Positions 9,249-16,759 of a stretch of 16,759 nucleotides of DNA are shown one piece after another. A program made the position numbers and the translations under genes. The DNA lies in contig DGSV01000017.1 in NCBI GenBank assembly GCA_002394025.1, positions 1-16,759 on the forward strand, written 5' to 3'. The DNA is from Bacteroidales bacterium UBA4353. GTDB lineage: Bacteria > Bacteroidota > Bacteroidia > Bacteroidales > Paludibacteraceae. The notes under the pieces are model-generated. The model worked only from the letters and a program-made list of their open reading frames with translations. It was not told where the DNA came from and did not search any database. How positions within the stretch are numbered: position 1 is the stretch's first letter; each line of letters starts with the position of its first letter.

Positions 9249-10909
9249 ACAATAAGAAAATAATATATGCTCTGTTGATTGTAGTTGTTGTTGCCCTGAC
9301 GGCATTGCTGCTCACACGTCACTATCGGTATGACCTAACCGCCGACAAGCGTTATAGCCTAAGCCCGGCAACGTCCGCTATGCTCAGCAAACTCAACAAA
9401 AACGTTGAAGTTACAATATATCTCGATGGAGATCTCAATTCAGGATTCGCTGGACTGAAAAACGCCACTGCCGACATACTTGACGAAATGGCACTTAAAG
9501 CCGGAAAGGGATTGATATATAAGTTTGTTAACCCGTCACAAGCCGATGATGACAAACAACGACAACAGAATTATGAGACACTCGCGCAGCGTGGACTGCA
9601 ACCTACTGTTATTTATGACCATGACGATCAAGGCAATAGCCGGCAAATTCTTGTGTTCCCGTGGGCGGAGGTGAACTTTGGAGGTAAAACAGTGCCGGTA
9701 TCGCTACTCAAAAACATACGTGGCAATAGTGGTGAGGAAAATCTCAATGCGTCGATAGAGACCCTTGAGTATGAGTTCGCTGATGCGCTGCGGTTTCTCA
9801 CGCGCCGCGAGGTGAGACATGTTGCGTTCCTTGAAGGTCATGGCGAACTGCCTGAAGCCTATACCTACGACTTGTCACTTGCGCTCAGCCGCTACTTTCA
9901 GGTCGATAGGGGCTCGCTGGGCTATGACGCTGCAGTACTCGACAACTTCGAGGCGGTAATCATTGCCGACCCCCAAAAACCTTTTTCGGAACGTGACAAA
10001 TATATCATAGACCAATATATTATGCGTGGCGGCAAAGTGCTCTGGCTGCTTAGTGCCGTGAAGTTCGACTTTGGAGCACTATCCACCGAAGGTCTTACGC
10101 CGGCTATCGCACACGACCTCAACTTGACCGATATGCTCTTTCACTATGGAATAAGAGTCAATGCCGGTCTGCTGCAAGATGAACAATGTCTGCCCGTACC
10201 CGTGAATATGGCTCAACCCGGCGAGAACCCTAATTACCAACCCGTGCCGTGGCACTACCAACCGCTACTGTTGCCCTCGCCGCTCCATCCCGCAACAAAT
10301 CATATCGGCCAAGTCGTGGCGCGGTTCCCAACAACTATTGATTTCGTGGGTGACGGAACCGATGTCTCGGCACAGCTGTTACTCGTAAGCTCGCAGGCAG
10401 CGCGTATCATTGCCACACCTGCCAAGGTGGACCTACAGCCTCAACAGATAGACCAAACAACATTCACGGCATCGTTCCTGCCCGTGGCGGCATCAATCGA
10501 AGGCAATTTTAATAGCGCATTCACACACCGTATCAAACCCGATAGCATTGTTAATGCCGGAAACTTTATCGCCAAGAGTGTGGCGACAAAGCAGGCGGTA
10601 GTGGCGTGCGGAAATGTGGCGCGTAATGAACTGCAGAACGGACAACCACTGCCGCTCGGATACGATAGATATACGCAAAACCAATTCGGAAACAGAGACT
10701 TCTTGCTTAATACCATTCTCTACCTCACCGATCAGCAAGGATGGATTAATCTCCGACAAAAGCATGTTACCCTACGTCTGCTCAACCCTACTGCTGTGCG
10801 CTATTACAAGACGCAAATCATGGTGGCAACGCTAATTATTCCACTTTTGCTTTTAGCTCTTTTTGGAGGATTGTATAACATTGTGCGTATCATGAAGTTA
10901 AGGCGGTGA
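9245..10909 (+). CDS. gldG: Gliding-type ABC transporter accessory protein GldG
   Basis: GldG is the large, mostly periplasmic subunit of the GldA-GldF-GldG ABC system first linked to flavobacterial gliding; in non-gliding Bacteroidota its role is unclear. The protein is 554 residues, the usual size. An N-terminal anchor (about 6-24) is followed by the family block YDLTADKRYSLSPAT (29-43). The periplasmic part belongs to the ABC-transporter auxiliary type and includes HVAFLEGHGELPEAY near residue 195 and VIIADPQKPFSERDKYIIDQ near 237. A second anchor, MVATLIIPLLLLALFGGLYN, lies near the C-terminus (about 527-546). ATG 9245 overlaps the stop of the upstream secreted-protein gene (ATGA). gldF and gldA, the expected partners, are not in the window, and gldF is not in its usual place directly upstream. 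A terminator follows 22 bp after the stop. Confidence 0.93.
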   Translation: MNNKKIIYALLIVVVVALTALLLTRHYRYDLTADKRYSLSPATSAMLSKLNKNVEVTIYLDGDLNSGFAGLKNATADILDEMALKAGKGLIYKFVNPSQADDDKQRQQNYETLAQRGLQPTVIYDHDDQGNSRQILVFPWAEVNFGGKTVPVSLLKNIRGNSGEENLNASIETLEYEFADALRFLTRREVRHVAFLEGHGELPEAYTYDLSLALSRYFQVDRGSLGYDAAVLDNFEAVIIADPQKPFSERDKYIIDQYIMRGGKVLWLLSAVKFDFGALSTEGLTPAIAHDLNLTDMLFHYGIRVNAGLLQDEQCLPVPVNMAQPGENPNYQPVPWHYQPLLLPSPLHPATNHIGQVVARFPTTIDFVGDGTDVSAQLLLVSSQAARIIATPAKVDLQPQQIDQTTFTASFLPVAASIEGNFNSAFTHRIKPDSIVNAGNFIAKSVATKQAVVACGNVARNELQNGQPLPLGYDRYTQNQFGNRDFLLNTILYLTDQQGWINLRQKHVTLRLLNPTAVRYYKTQIMVATLIIPLLLLALFGGLYNIVRIMKLRR

Positions 10910-10930
10910 CTCACAGCGTATGCTGATAAG

Positions 10931-10966
10931 AAAGTGTTGATGTGTTTTAATGTCAACACTTTTTTT
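10931..10966 (+). terminator. Rho-independent terminator after gldG
   Basis: A perfect 10-bp stem is formed by AAAGTGTTGA (10931-10940) and TCAACACTTT (10953-10962), with a 12-base loop. A run of seven T follows (10960-10966), part of it inside the stem end. It lies just after gldG and would end the sprA-to-gldG transcript. The stem is modest in GC, but the structure and position are clear. Confidence 0.9.
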
Positions 10967-11030
10967 ATGCTAAAGCTTTAAGTTGTTGATTAATAAATGT
11001 TTTGCAAATTAAAAAAAAGTATCATTTTTA

Positions 11031-11060
11031 TTGCGGTATGAAAAAAAATGCTTAACTTTG
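11031..11060 (+). promoter_or_regulatory. Bacteroidetes-type promoter for the secreted-protein unit
   Basis: TAACTTTG at 11053-11060 matches the Bacteroidetes -7 consensus TAnnTTTG exactly. A TTG at 11031-11033, 19 bases upstream of it, is a fair -33 element. Transcription would start a few bases after 11060, about 80 bases before the preferred start at 11149. Flanking sequence (10967-11052) is very AT-rich with two A-tracts. It lies directly after the gldG terminator, the expected place for a new unit. The start point is inferred. Confidence 0.8.
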
Positions 11061-11148
11061 CACTCGTATAATAGTATGCATAATTGTGCACAGTGTTAAT
11101 TTTAGTCTTAAAAAACAAGACGTGATAACACAAGTGGTTGGTAATAAA

Positions 11149-12534
11149 ATGATAAGGCAAATGAAGTGCGTCTTGGCACTCCTGCTGGTGCTTTATGCGT
11201 TTTTTGCTTCTACAACCGTCTTGGCTCAAGTAGGCTCATCCTGTGAGACTGCACGCACAACTCTTCGCGGTGACTATTGGTTAGCCCCCGGACAGTCAAT
11301 ATGGTTTACCGGTGGTTATAATAGCGTTAGCGAAGGAATATCATGCTTCTGGTTTTCGCAGGATACCTTGTTTATTGACGCATACTATGCTTTACCTTAT
11401 GTAACTTCGGAGTGTCCGGGTAACTATATAAAGGTTTTTCGTGCCCTGCCAAACGGCATTATGGAGATAACGCCGGAATTCCTTAACGAGAAAATTCGCG
11501 AGAAGTCGCTTGAGTACCTCGGCATGGAACCTACGCCACAGCTGCTTGCGCTGATAACGATTAATTTGCATATCTATGCTCGCAATGGTCTGCCGGGCCG
11601 ACTCTTTATAAACGATCTGGGCGTGGCTCCGCAAAGTTCAGCGGCAGGACCATTCCAAGCGACGGAATACCAAAATTATCTGGTCAACAAACAAACCAAC
11701 GCCTATTATCAAATCACGTGGGATAAAACCGATAAGCCCGATAGCATATATGTGTTCTGGCAGCCGCGCGACAGCGCCGAAGACTTTCGTGCCGACCTGC
11801 ACAATAACTATCCGACAATACAGTTCCGCCGGCAAAATAACGCAGGAGAGCCCAAAGGCGTAGCGACGCGCGTAGCCGGTGGAAACCGCTACTACCTCAA
11901 GCAACCGGCTTATGATGTTGCGGTGTCAGACCAAGACTCATTATTCGTTACCATCATGAACGCTCCCGAAGACGGGTATTTCAAATTCTGTGGGCTATAC
12001 CTCAATTCGCAGAACTTTACCAGCGAAATCTGTCAAGGGCAGCAGTTATGCCTCAATAACGGATGCTATGGTCAATCGGGACAGTATCGCGACACAACAG
12101 GGAATGACTTCTGGCATAGAAATTATAATGACTATAACCTCACAGTGTTGCCACCTGTTATGTCAGAAGATATTAAAGAAGTGACAGTACGCCAATTACC
12201 TGTTGAGTATGAAGGTCATAACCTTGAGACAGAAGGCTTGCATGATGTTCTATTCAAAACTTTAGAGGGCTGCGATAGCATACAGCGTGTGCGAGTAATA
12301 GTGGAAACAGCGTTGAATAACACGCGTGAGAGTTCACTGGAGATTGAACCCGGGCAACCGCAAGCAGGACAGCTGATGAAGATAAAGGCGGACACCGGTC
12401 AAGACGTCATAGTGCTTGATATGCAGGGCAGGGTAGTGATGGCAGCTAAAACGGGAAAGTCATTCACGGCACCACAGCAGGGTATATACCTGATAAAAAC
12501 CGCTAAGGAAGTCAAAAAAATTAAAATAAAATAG
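11149..12534 (+). CDS. Secreted Cys-rich beta protein with T9SS sorting domain
   Basis: Unnamed; 461 residues from ATG 11149. The frame is open back to ATG 11086, but only 11149 or ATG 11161 puts the signal peptide at the N-terminus (MKCVLALLLVLYAFFASTTV then LAQ, cleavage near residue 26). The mature part opens with SSCETARTTLRGDYWLAPGQ, the Cys-x-x-Ala opening seen in Bacteroidota beta-sandwich modules and in the modules of the two genes downstream. The middle has several WF/YY strand motifs and RVAGGNRYYLKQPAYDV. About residues 285-395 resemble the common Bacteroidales ICQG...GCDS module, with EICQGQQLCLNNGCYGQSG and TLEGCDSIQRVRVIVE. The last 65 residues (IVLDMQGRVVMAAKTGKSFT, then PQQGIYLIKT and a lysine-rich end) form a clear type A T9SS C-terminal domain. 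It is the first gene after the promoter. Substrate or partner unknown. Confidence 0.87.
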   Translation: MIRQMKCVLALLLVLYAFFASTTVLAQVGSSCETARTTLRGDYWLAPGQSIWFTGGYNSVSEGISCFWFSQDTLFIDAYYALPYVTSECPGNYIKVFRALPNGIMEITPEFLNEKIREKSLEYLGMEPTPQLLALITINLHIYARNGLPGRLFINDLGVAPQSSAAGPFQATEYQNYLVNKQTNAYYQITWDKTDKPDSIYVFWQPRDSAEDFRADLHNNYPTIQFRRQNNAGEPKGVATRVAGGNRYYLKQPAYDVAVSDQDSLFVTIMNAPEDGYFKFCGLYLNSQNFTSEICQGQQLCLNNGCYGQSGQYRDTTGNDFWHRNYNDYNLTVLPPVMSEDIKEVTVRQLPVEYEGHNLETEGLHDVLFKTLEGCDSIQRVRVIVETALNNTRESSLEIEPGQPQAGQLMKIKADTGQDVIVLDMQGRVVMAAKTGKSFTAPQQGIYLIKTAKEVKKIKIK

Positions 12535-12560
12535 AAACAGAGATTAATTAAAAAAAAGAT

Positions 12561-13241
12561 ATGAAAAAGAAGATTTATGCTTTACTGATATTGTTGATTT
12601 CATCTTTGGCGATTTACGCTCAAACAGAGTTAACAGGAGAGATATGCGAGGAAGCAATACCTATGCATGTCGGCGAGTCATTCACGGTGCGCGAAGGCAC
12701 AACATACTACGAACTGTTTGTGGAAGACTTCATGCTCAACCATGTTGACGAAGAGATTAAGTTGCATTTTGTCAACAATACTGATGATAATATCGTAGTT
12801 ACCGCCACAGTTTACCTCAACTGCCGCTCCACACGTCCGATGAAAAATCCAGAGACGAGAACCATAGCGGCTCACAAGGCGTGGAACCCGACGAGAGGAG
12901 TTGAATACAACATGGTATATACCTATTGGGATGCACAAGTAATAACATCATCAGTAATAATAGAGATAGTGTCTTCAGGCGTGGTAACTACCTCGTCGGA
13001 ATATCACGACCCAGCGTCTCAGCCAACAACAGCCCTCAACGATGTTACAGTATCACGCGGCTTTGGAGGCTCACTGCAAGACCTGCTTGATAGTAAGGGC
13101 ATAACTACCAATAATATACAACTGCTTGATATTACCGGACGTACGGTAACCTTCGACCCGGCTATGAGTATGTCGGTACTCAATGCAGGTATATATATTC
13201 TGCGGACCGATAAAAACGCCATCAAACTCCAAGTGAGATAA
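12561..13241 (+). CDS. Secreted single-module protein, paralogue of the A module downstream
   Basis: Unnamed; 226 residues. ATG 12561 follows an A-rich stretch typical of Bacteroidota starts and gives a clean signal peptide (MKKKIYALLILLISSLAIYA, cleavage after residue 20). Residues 28-150 form one beta module with Cys29 in ICEEAI and Cys88 in VYLNCRS. Its order of motifs (TTYYELFVED, IKLHFVNNT, VTATVYLNC, ETRTIAAHKAW, YTYWDAQV) matches the A module of the next gene, which has HWYSIKIAD, LRLKLINNA, VSVYFGC, ESKTVAAGGEW and YTYVYAKV with the same 59-residue Cys-Cys spacing. The tail (about 165-226) has IQLLDITGRTVTF and LNAGIYILRTDKNAIKLQVR, a short sorting-type domain. It lies 26 bp after the previous gene and 43 bp before the next, probably in one operon. 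It is visibly more AT-rich than the gene downstream. Function unknown. Confidence 0.87.
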   Translation: MKKKIYALLILLISSLAIYAQTELTGEICEEAIPMHVGESFTVREGTTYYELFVEDFMLNHVDEEIKLHFVNNTDDNIVVTATVYLNCRSTRPMKNPETRTIAAHKAWNPTRGVEYNMVYTYWDAQVITSSVIIEIVSSGVVTTSSEYHDPASQPTTALNDVTVSRGFGGSLQDLLDSKGITTNNIQLLDITGRTVTFDPAMSMSVLNAGIYILRTDKNAIKLQVR

Positions 13242-13284
13242 AAATATATTTTGAATAATAATTTATTAATTAATGTATAACTCA

Positions 13285-16200
13285 ATGAAAAAGCATTTAC
13301 TAATTCTGGTGACAGCGCTGATGCTGCTGTTGCCCGTTTCGGTGAAGGCTGCCGTGGGCGATAACTGCGCCAATCCTATTCTCTACTCAATGACGAGCGA
13401 GAATACCCTCTTGGCGGGTACTCACTGGTATAGCATCAAGATCGCTGACGCCATAGCTACGCTCGGCGAGAACGACCTTCGCCTGAAACTTATTAACAAT
13501 GCTTCGACTCCCGCGACGCTCACCGTCTCAGTCTATTTCGGCTGCGACGAGGCTGCTTTTGCTACTGAGAGCAAGACTGTTGCGGCAGGTGGTGAATGGA
13601 CCTCGTCCAGCCGCCTGACCAACACGCAGTTGCGGCGTTTCGGAATGGCATACACCTATGTATATGCCAAGGTCGTGGCAACACACGAAGTTGAGTCAGA
13701 ACCGGTGCCTGCCGAGCCACTGCCGGCGCAGCAGACCAACGAGAAGTGCCTCAACGCGGTAAACATCGTGCCCGGAGTAACATACAACGTGACTCCTAAC
13801 GCTGAAACGTGGTTTACCTACAACTTCTCTGGCAACGACCGACTCTCTGCTGTGTTCACACCATCTGAGTCCGGAGCTGTGTTCTCAAAAATCGTCAGTC
13901 TCTACGAAGACTGCGCGTCAGCGCCTACGGTGCAGCGCGTGTCAAAGCAGAACAGCGTGGACCGCGACGTATATCCTCCCGCGGGACAGTACTGGGCATC
14001 ACTCGAAGTGGGCTCAATAGGCGGCACGGTAGTGTTCACCAAAGCCATGGCGCCGACAACGCTGGAGTGTGCCACGGCAACCATGATTGCATTTGGTGAC
14101 AACGAGCAGCAGTATCTCAACCACGTCTATTTCTACCATCCTGATCTCGCTGCCGAGGCTGTAATAGACCTCGCTGCCGGTCAGCAGGTTACTGCCATTC
14201 AGGAAGGTATCTGCGGACACACGTTGACAGATGTCCCATTCACACATGACGCAGCTTCTAATGCCGTGAAATTCGACGCGCAACCCCTTGCCGCAGGACA
14301 TGTTTATTACATCTCTGTTGTTGGCACGGGGACTTTTAATTTCTCGGCTGCCGGAGCCTCATGCTCTCAAGCTCTGCCGCTGACTATCGACGGCAGCGAC
14401 ATTGATGTGCTCAAAGGCGCGCACTGGTATATGGTAGATATGGCGCAGGCCCTCAGCTATCTGGGCAGCAACGACCTCAAGGTTAAGTTTACGAACAACA
14501 CCGGCAGCACGCTGACTCTCAAAGCTACAGTGTATGAAGAATGCGACGGCGCGGTAGTCGCCGGACCGCAGTCCAAGTCGGTGAAAGCCGGTGAGTCGTT
14601 CCCCAACGTGCGCGTAACAAACAGCATGATGCGCATGTATGACAAGATATATATCTTCGTCAACGCTTCTGCCGACGTTACCGTAACGCCGATGCCTACC
14701 GAACCGGCTGCAGCGTCTAATCCCGACTGCTTGCAAGCTGTTGAGATAGAAGACGGTAAAGCCTATACCCTCAATGCTACGCAAGCCTCATGGTTTAAGT
14801 ACACCTTCGACGGATGCCACTATATCACTGCCGAGTTCCAAGCCGAAGACCCGACGCATACTGCTGTCAGCAAGCACGTGGAACTATACAGCAGCTGCAA
14901 CGAAGCGGCTGTGGTATCACGCGACTTTACCGTTAACTCATATACCCGTAAGGCCTTGCCGCCGGCGGGAACTTACTACGCTAAGTTTGAGACTGCCGAG
15001 GCCGGCATCATCACCTTCCATGTCAACGAGGACGACGCTTCTGACTGCGCGTGCGCAATACGCATCGAGTCCGACACAACGTTCAACAACCCCGCAGCGC
15101 GTCAGGCTTATGTTTACGTGCCTCAGGCTGATGGCGTAGCAGCTTTCCAACTGCAAGCCGGACAGACGATAGAAGTCAAGAAGGGTCTCTGCGGCAATGG
15201 TGAGACGATGAGCTCCGTAGCCGTTGACCGCGTTGGCAATGACGCGACGTTCACCATTGAGAAACTTGCCGCCGGACACGCATATTATATATATATAACA
15301 GGAGCCGGCGAGGTGCACTTCGGTGCCCCGGGCGCCTCATGCCCCGACGCCATAGTTCTTGACGTTCATGACGGTATAGTAATACCCATGCCGGCCGGAG
15401 ACCACTGGTATAGCGTGGATATCGATGCTACAATCAACAACATAGGTGCCGGCAACGGTCTCAAGTTCCATGTCAATAACAGTTCCGCAACATCTGCCAA
15501 ACTGACCGCAATAATCTATGAGGACTGCAACGGAACAGTGTTCGCAGGTCCCGAGACAAAGACCGTAGCTGCCGGAAAAACATGGACGCCCAACGCTACA
15601 ATCACGGGCAGCACGCTGCAACGTAATGCCGGAAAGGTATTCCGCATCCACGTTGAGTCAACAGCGGCTGTTGATGTAACTCCCGAAGTTATAGCTACTC
15701 AGGCTGCTGACCCCGATTGCGAACAAGCTCCGGAAATACAAGAAGGCGTGGTATATGACCTGCCGGCTGACCAAGCGACATGGTTCAAATACACTGCCGA
15801 CGGATGCCACTACGTCAATGCCGTGTACGGCGCTGAAAATCCGCTGCATACCGCTGTTACGAAAGTCGTGGAACTCTACACGGCTTGTAACGAGGCTCCG
15901 GCGATAGTACGCACACGCACTACTAACGAGTACACGCGTCAGGCAGTACCACCCGCGGGTGTTTACTACGCAAAAATTATCTCACGCGGTGAGAACGGAC
16001 ACATATCATTCACCTTTGGAACGTCAACAGAAGAATGCGCTTGCGCCACGACAATCGTTAAGGGTCAAACGCTTACCAACCCCGCTGCCCGCACGGCTTA
16101 TGTCTATGTGCCCGCCGCCGGTGAAGACGTTACCATATCCCTCGCTGACGGTCAGACGCTGGAACTCAAAGAAGGTATCTGCGGTACCGGCGAGGCTCTC

Positions 16201-16759
16201 AACACCCTGACAGCTTCGTCAACGAGCGGTAATGACCAGATATTCAGTCTTCCGGCTCTCACCGAAGGTCATGCCTACTACCTGTTCGTAACCGGTGCCG
16301 GCGACTTCCGCATAGGCGATGTAGCTGCTGTCTGCGAATCAGCCATAGAACTGACAATAGCTGCTAATCAGCCACTGCCGATTCTCAAAGGACAACACTG
16401 GTACAGTGTCAACGTTGACCAGACTCTCGGAACCCTCAATGGTCAAGACCTGATGATTAAGACCAACAACGCTACCGGCTCGGCTCTGCACGTTGTGGCT
16501 AGTCTCTTCGAGAGCTGCGCTGACGCCAACCCGTTCCTCGGTCCTGAATCACGCAATATCGGTGTGGGCGAGAAGACCTACAGCCGACGCATCACCAACA
16601 GCATGCTTCAACGTTATTCCGGTCTGGATATCAAGATATTCATCGACGCTGCCGGCGACTTCACGGTTACGCCGCTCTTCGAACCTGCTGCCGACCAGCC
16701 CAACGAGGACTGCCTGCAAGCTATCGAGATAGTGCCCGGCGAGGAATACACAGTGCTCG
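13285..16759 (+). CDS. Giant secreted protein of repeated A-B-C cysteine modules (3' truncated)
   Basis: The open frame runs to the window end with 1158 complete codons and no stop. ATG 13285 gives a standard signal peptide (MKKHLLILVTALMLLLPVSV then KA, cleavage near residue 22); ATG 13273 is in frame four codons earlier and less likely. After the signal come three full triplets of modules and the start of a fourth: A1 from Cys28, B1 Cys155, C1 Cys262; A2 Cys360, B2 Cys482, C2 Cys588; A3 Cys686, B3 Cys812, C3 Cys918; A4 Cys1017, B4 Cys1143. A modules carry HWYSVD, B modules WFKYT and PPAGxYYAK, C modules NPAARxAYVYVP and a CGxG turn. Each has a second Cys at fixed spacing, so one disulfide per module is likely. 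The WY/PAG-YY pattern recalls pre-peptidase C-terminal (PPC)-like beta-sandwiches. No catalytic motif is seen. A T9SS tail would lie beyond the window. Surface or adhesive role is inference. Confidence 0.88.
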   Translation, partial: MKKHLLILVTALMLLLPVSVKAAVGDNCANPILYSMTSENTLLAGTHWYSIKIADAIATLGENDLRLKLINNASTPATLTVSVYFGCDEAAFATESKTVAAGGEWTSSSRLTNTQLRRFGMAYTYVYAKVVATHEVESEPVPAEPLPAQQTNEKCLNAVNIVPGVTYNVTPNAETWFTYNFSGNDRLSAVFTPSESGAVFSKIVSLYEDCASAPTVQRVSKQNSVDRDVYPPAGQYWASLEVGSIGGTVVFTKAMAPTTLECATATMIAFGDNEQQYLNHVYFYHPDLAAEAVIDLAAGQQVTAIQEGICGHTLTDVPFTHDAASNAVKFDAQPLAAGHVYYISVVGTGTFNFSAAGASCSQALPLTIDGSDIDVLKGAHWYMVDMAQALSYLGSNDLKVKFTNNTGSTLTLKATVYEECDGAVVAGPQSKSVKAGESFPNVRVTNSMMRMYDKIYIFVNASADVTVTPMPTEPAAASNPDCLQAVEIEDGKAYTLNATQASWFKYTFDGCHYITAEFQAEDPTHTAVSKHVELYSSCNEAAVVSRDFTVNSYTRKALPPAGTYYAKFETAEAGIITFHVNEDDASDCACAIRIESDTTFNNPAARQAYVYVPQADGVAAFQLQAGQTIEVKKGLCGNGETMSSVAVDRVGNDATFTIEKLAAGHAYYIYITGAGEVHFGAPGASCPDAIVLDVHDGIVIPMPAGDHWYSVDIDATINNIGAGNGLKFHVNNSSATSAKLTAIIYEDCNGTVFAGPETKTVAAGKTWTPNATITGSTLQRNAGKVFRIHVESTAAVDVTPEVIATQAADPDCEQAPEIQEGVVYDLPADQATWFKYTADGCHYVNAVYGAENPLHTAVTKVVELYTACNEAPAIVRTRTTNEYTRQAVPPAGVYYAKIISRGENGHISFTFGTSTEECACATTIVKGQTLTNPAARTAYVYVPAAGEDVTISLADGQTLELKEGICGTGEALNTLTASSTSGNDQIFSLPALTEGHAYYLFVTGAGDFRIGDVAAVCESAIELTIAANQPLPILKGQHWYSVNVDQTLGTLNGQDLMIKTNNATGSALHVVASLFESCADANPFLGPESRNIGVGEKTYSRRITNSMLQRYSGLDIKIFIDAAGDFTVTPLFEPAADQPNEDCLQAIEIVPGEEYTVL
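13366..16759 (+). repeat. Coding tandem repeat of about 1 kb, three units plus a partial fourth
   Basis: Units begin at each A-module cysteine codon: 13366-14361 (996 bp), 14362-15339 (978 bp), 15340-16332 (993 bp) and 16333 to the window end. The His-Trp-Tyr motif recurs at 13423, 14422, 15403 and 16396. The copies are diverged at DNA level and aligned by protein motifs, so this is an old internal duplication rather than a recent near-identical array. B2 and B3 are the closest pair (both have SWFKY or TWFKY, DGCHY, VELY and CNEA). Confidence 0.9.
15286..15297. repeat. (TA)6 dinucleotide run inside a coding module
   Basis: Twelve bases of alternating TA fall in the C2 module and encode part of the YYIYIT strand. 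The matching place in the C3 module (TACTACCTGTTCGTA) has no such run. A two-base slip here would shift the frame of the giant protein. The run is short, so it may have no consequence. Confidence 0.6.

Noticed and set aside
11086..11148. ATG 11086 as the start of the 461-aa secreted protein
   Set aside because: It would put 21 polar residues ahead of the signal peptide and leave a leader of only about 20 bases; ATG 11149 or 11161 fits export better.
13242..13284. Separate promoter for the giant protein (near-match to the -7 box in TATATTTTG)
   Set aside because: Spacing inside the box does not fit TAnnTTTG, and the gap to the preceding gene is too short to need one.
14359..14784. 141-codon minus-strand frame inside the modular giant, and similar ones at 14014-14301 and 14938-15318
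   Set aside because: They lie opposite the continuous repeat frame, which has a signal peptide and conserved motifs. They show no domain of their own.
14774..15139. 121-codon plus-strand frame inside the modular giant
   Set aside because: Out of frame with the continuous module sequence and low in complexity; the main frame explains this DNA.

Overview
The window looks like chromosomal DNA of a Bacteroidales-type Bacteroidota. The reasons are a nearly full-length SprA/Sov type IX secretion (T9SS) translocon, a GldG homologue, several secreted proteins with T9SS-type C-terminal sorting domains, A-rich sequence in place of Shine-Dalgarno sites before several starts, and a TAnnTTTG -7 promoter box. 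A Muribaculaceae-like member is possible, but that is a guess from general character and not from a marker gene. All genes convincingly seen are on the + strand. No rRNA, tRNA, CRISPR array, insertion sequence or phage gene was found.

Region 1 (1-10909) is a compact co-directional run. It holds the 3' part of sprA, a 183-bp spacer filled by two back-to-back microsatellites (9-bp and 7-bp units), then mtgA (peptidoglycan glycosyltransferase), mtaB (tRNA ms2t6A methylthiotransferase), a secreted protein with an InlB-like repeat and a sorting-type C-terminus, and gldG. The last four are separated by +3, -4 and -4 bp, so they are probably translationally coupled. A strong intrinsic terminator at 10931-10966 closes the unit.

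Region 2 (11031-16759) is a second transcription unit with its own Bacteroidetes-style promoter. It encodes three exported proteins in a row: a 461-aa protein with a T9SS-type sorting domain, a 226-aa protein, and the start of a very large modular protein that runs off the window with 1158 codons visible. The large protein is built from a repeating triplet of about 100-residue cysteine-paired beta modules (A-B-C, A-B-C, A-B-C, A-B...). The 226-aa protein is a single A module, with the same 59-residue cysteine spacing, fused to a short sorting-type tail.

Taken together, the window pairs the outer-membrane T9SS pore (SprA) and a gliding-type ABC accessory protein (GldG) with four probable secreted products. 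The best candidate for something undescribed is the A-B-C triplet protein with its stand-alone A-module neighbour. Its function cannot be read from the sequence; a surface or adhesin-like role is inference only.
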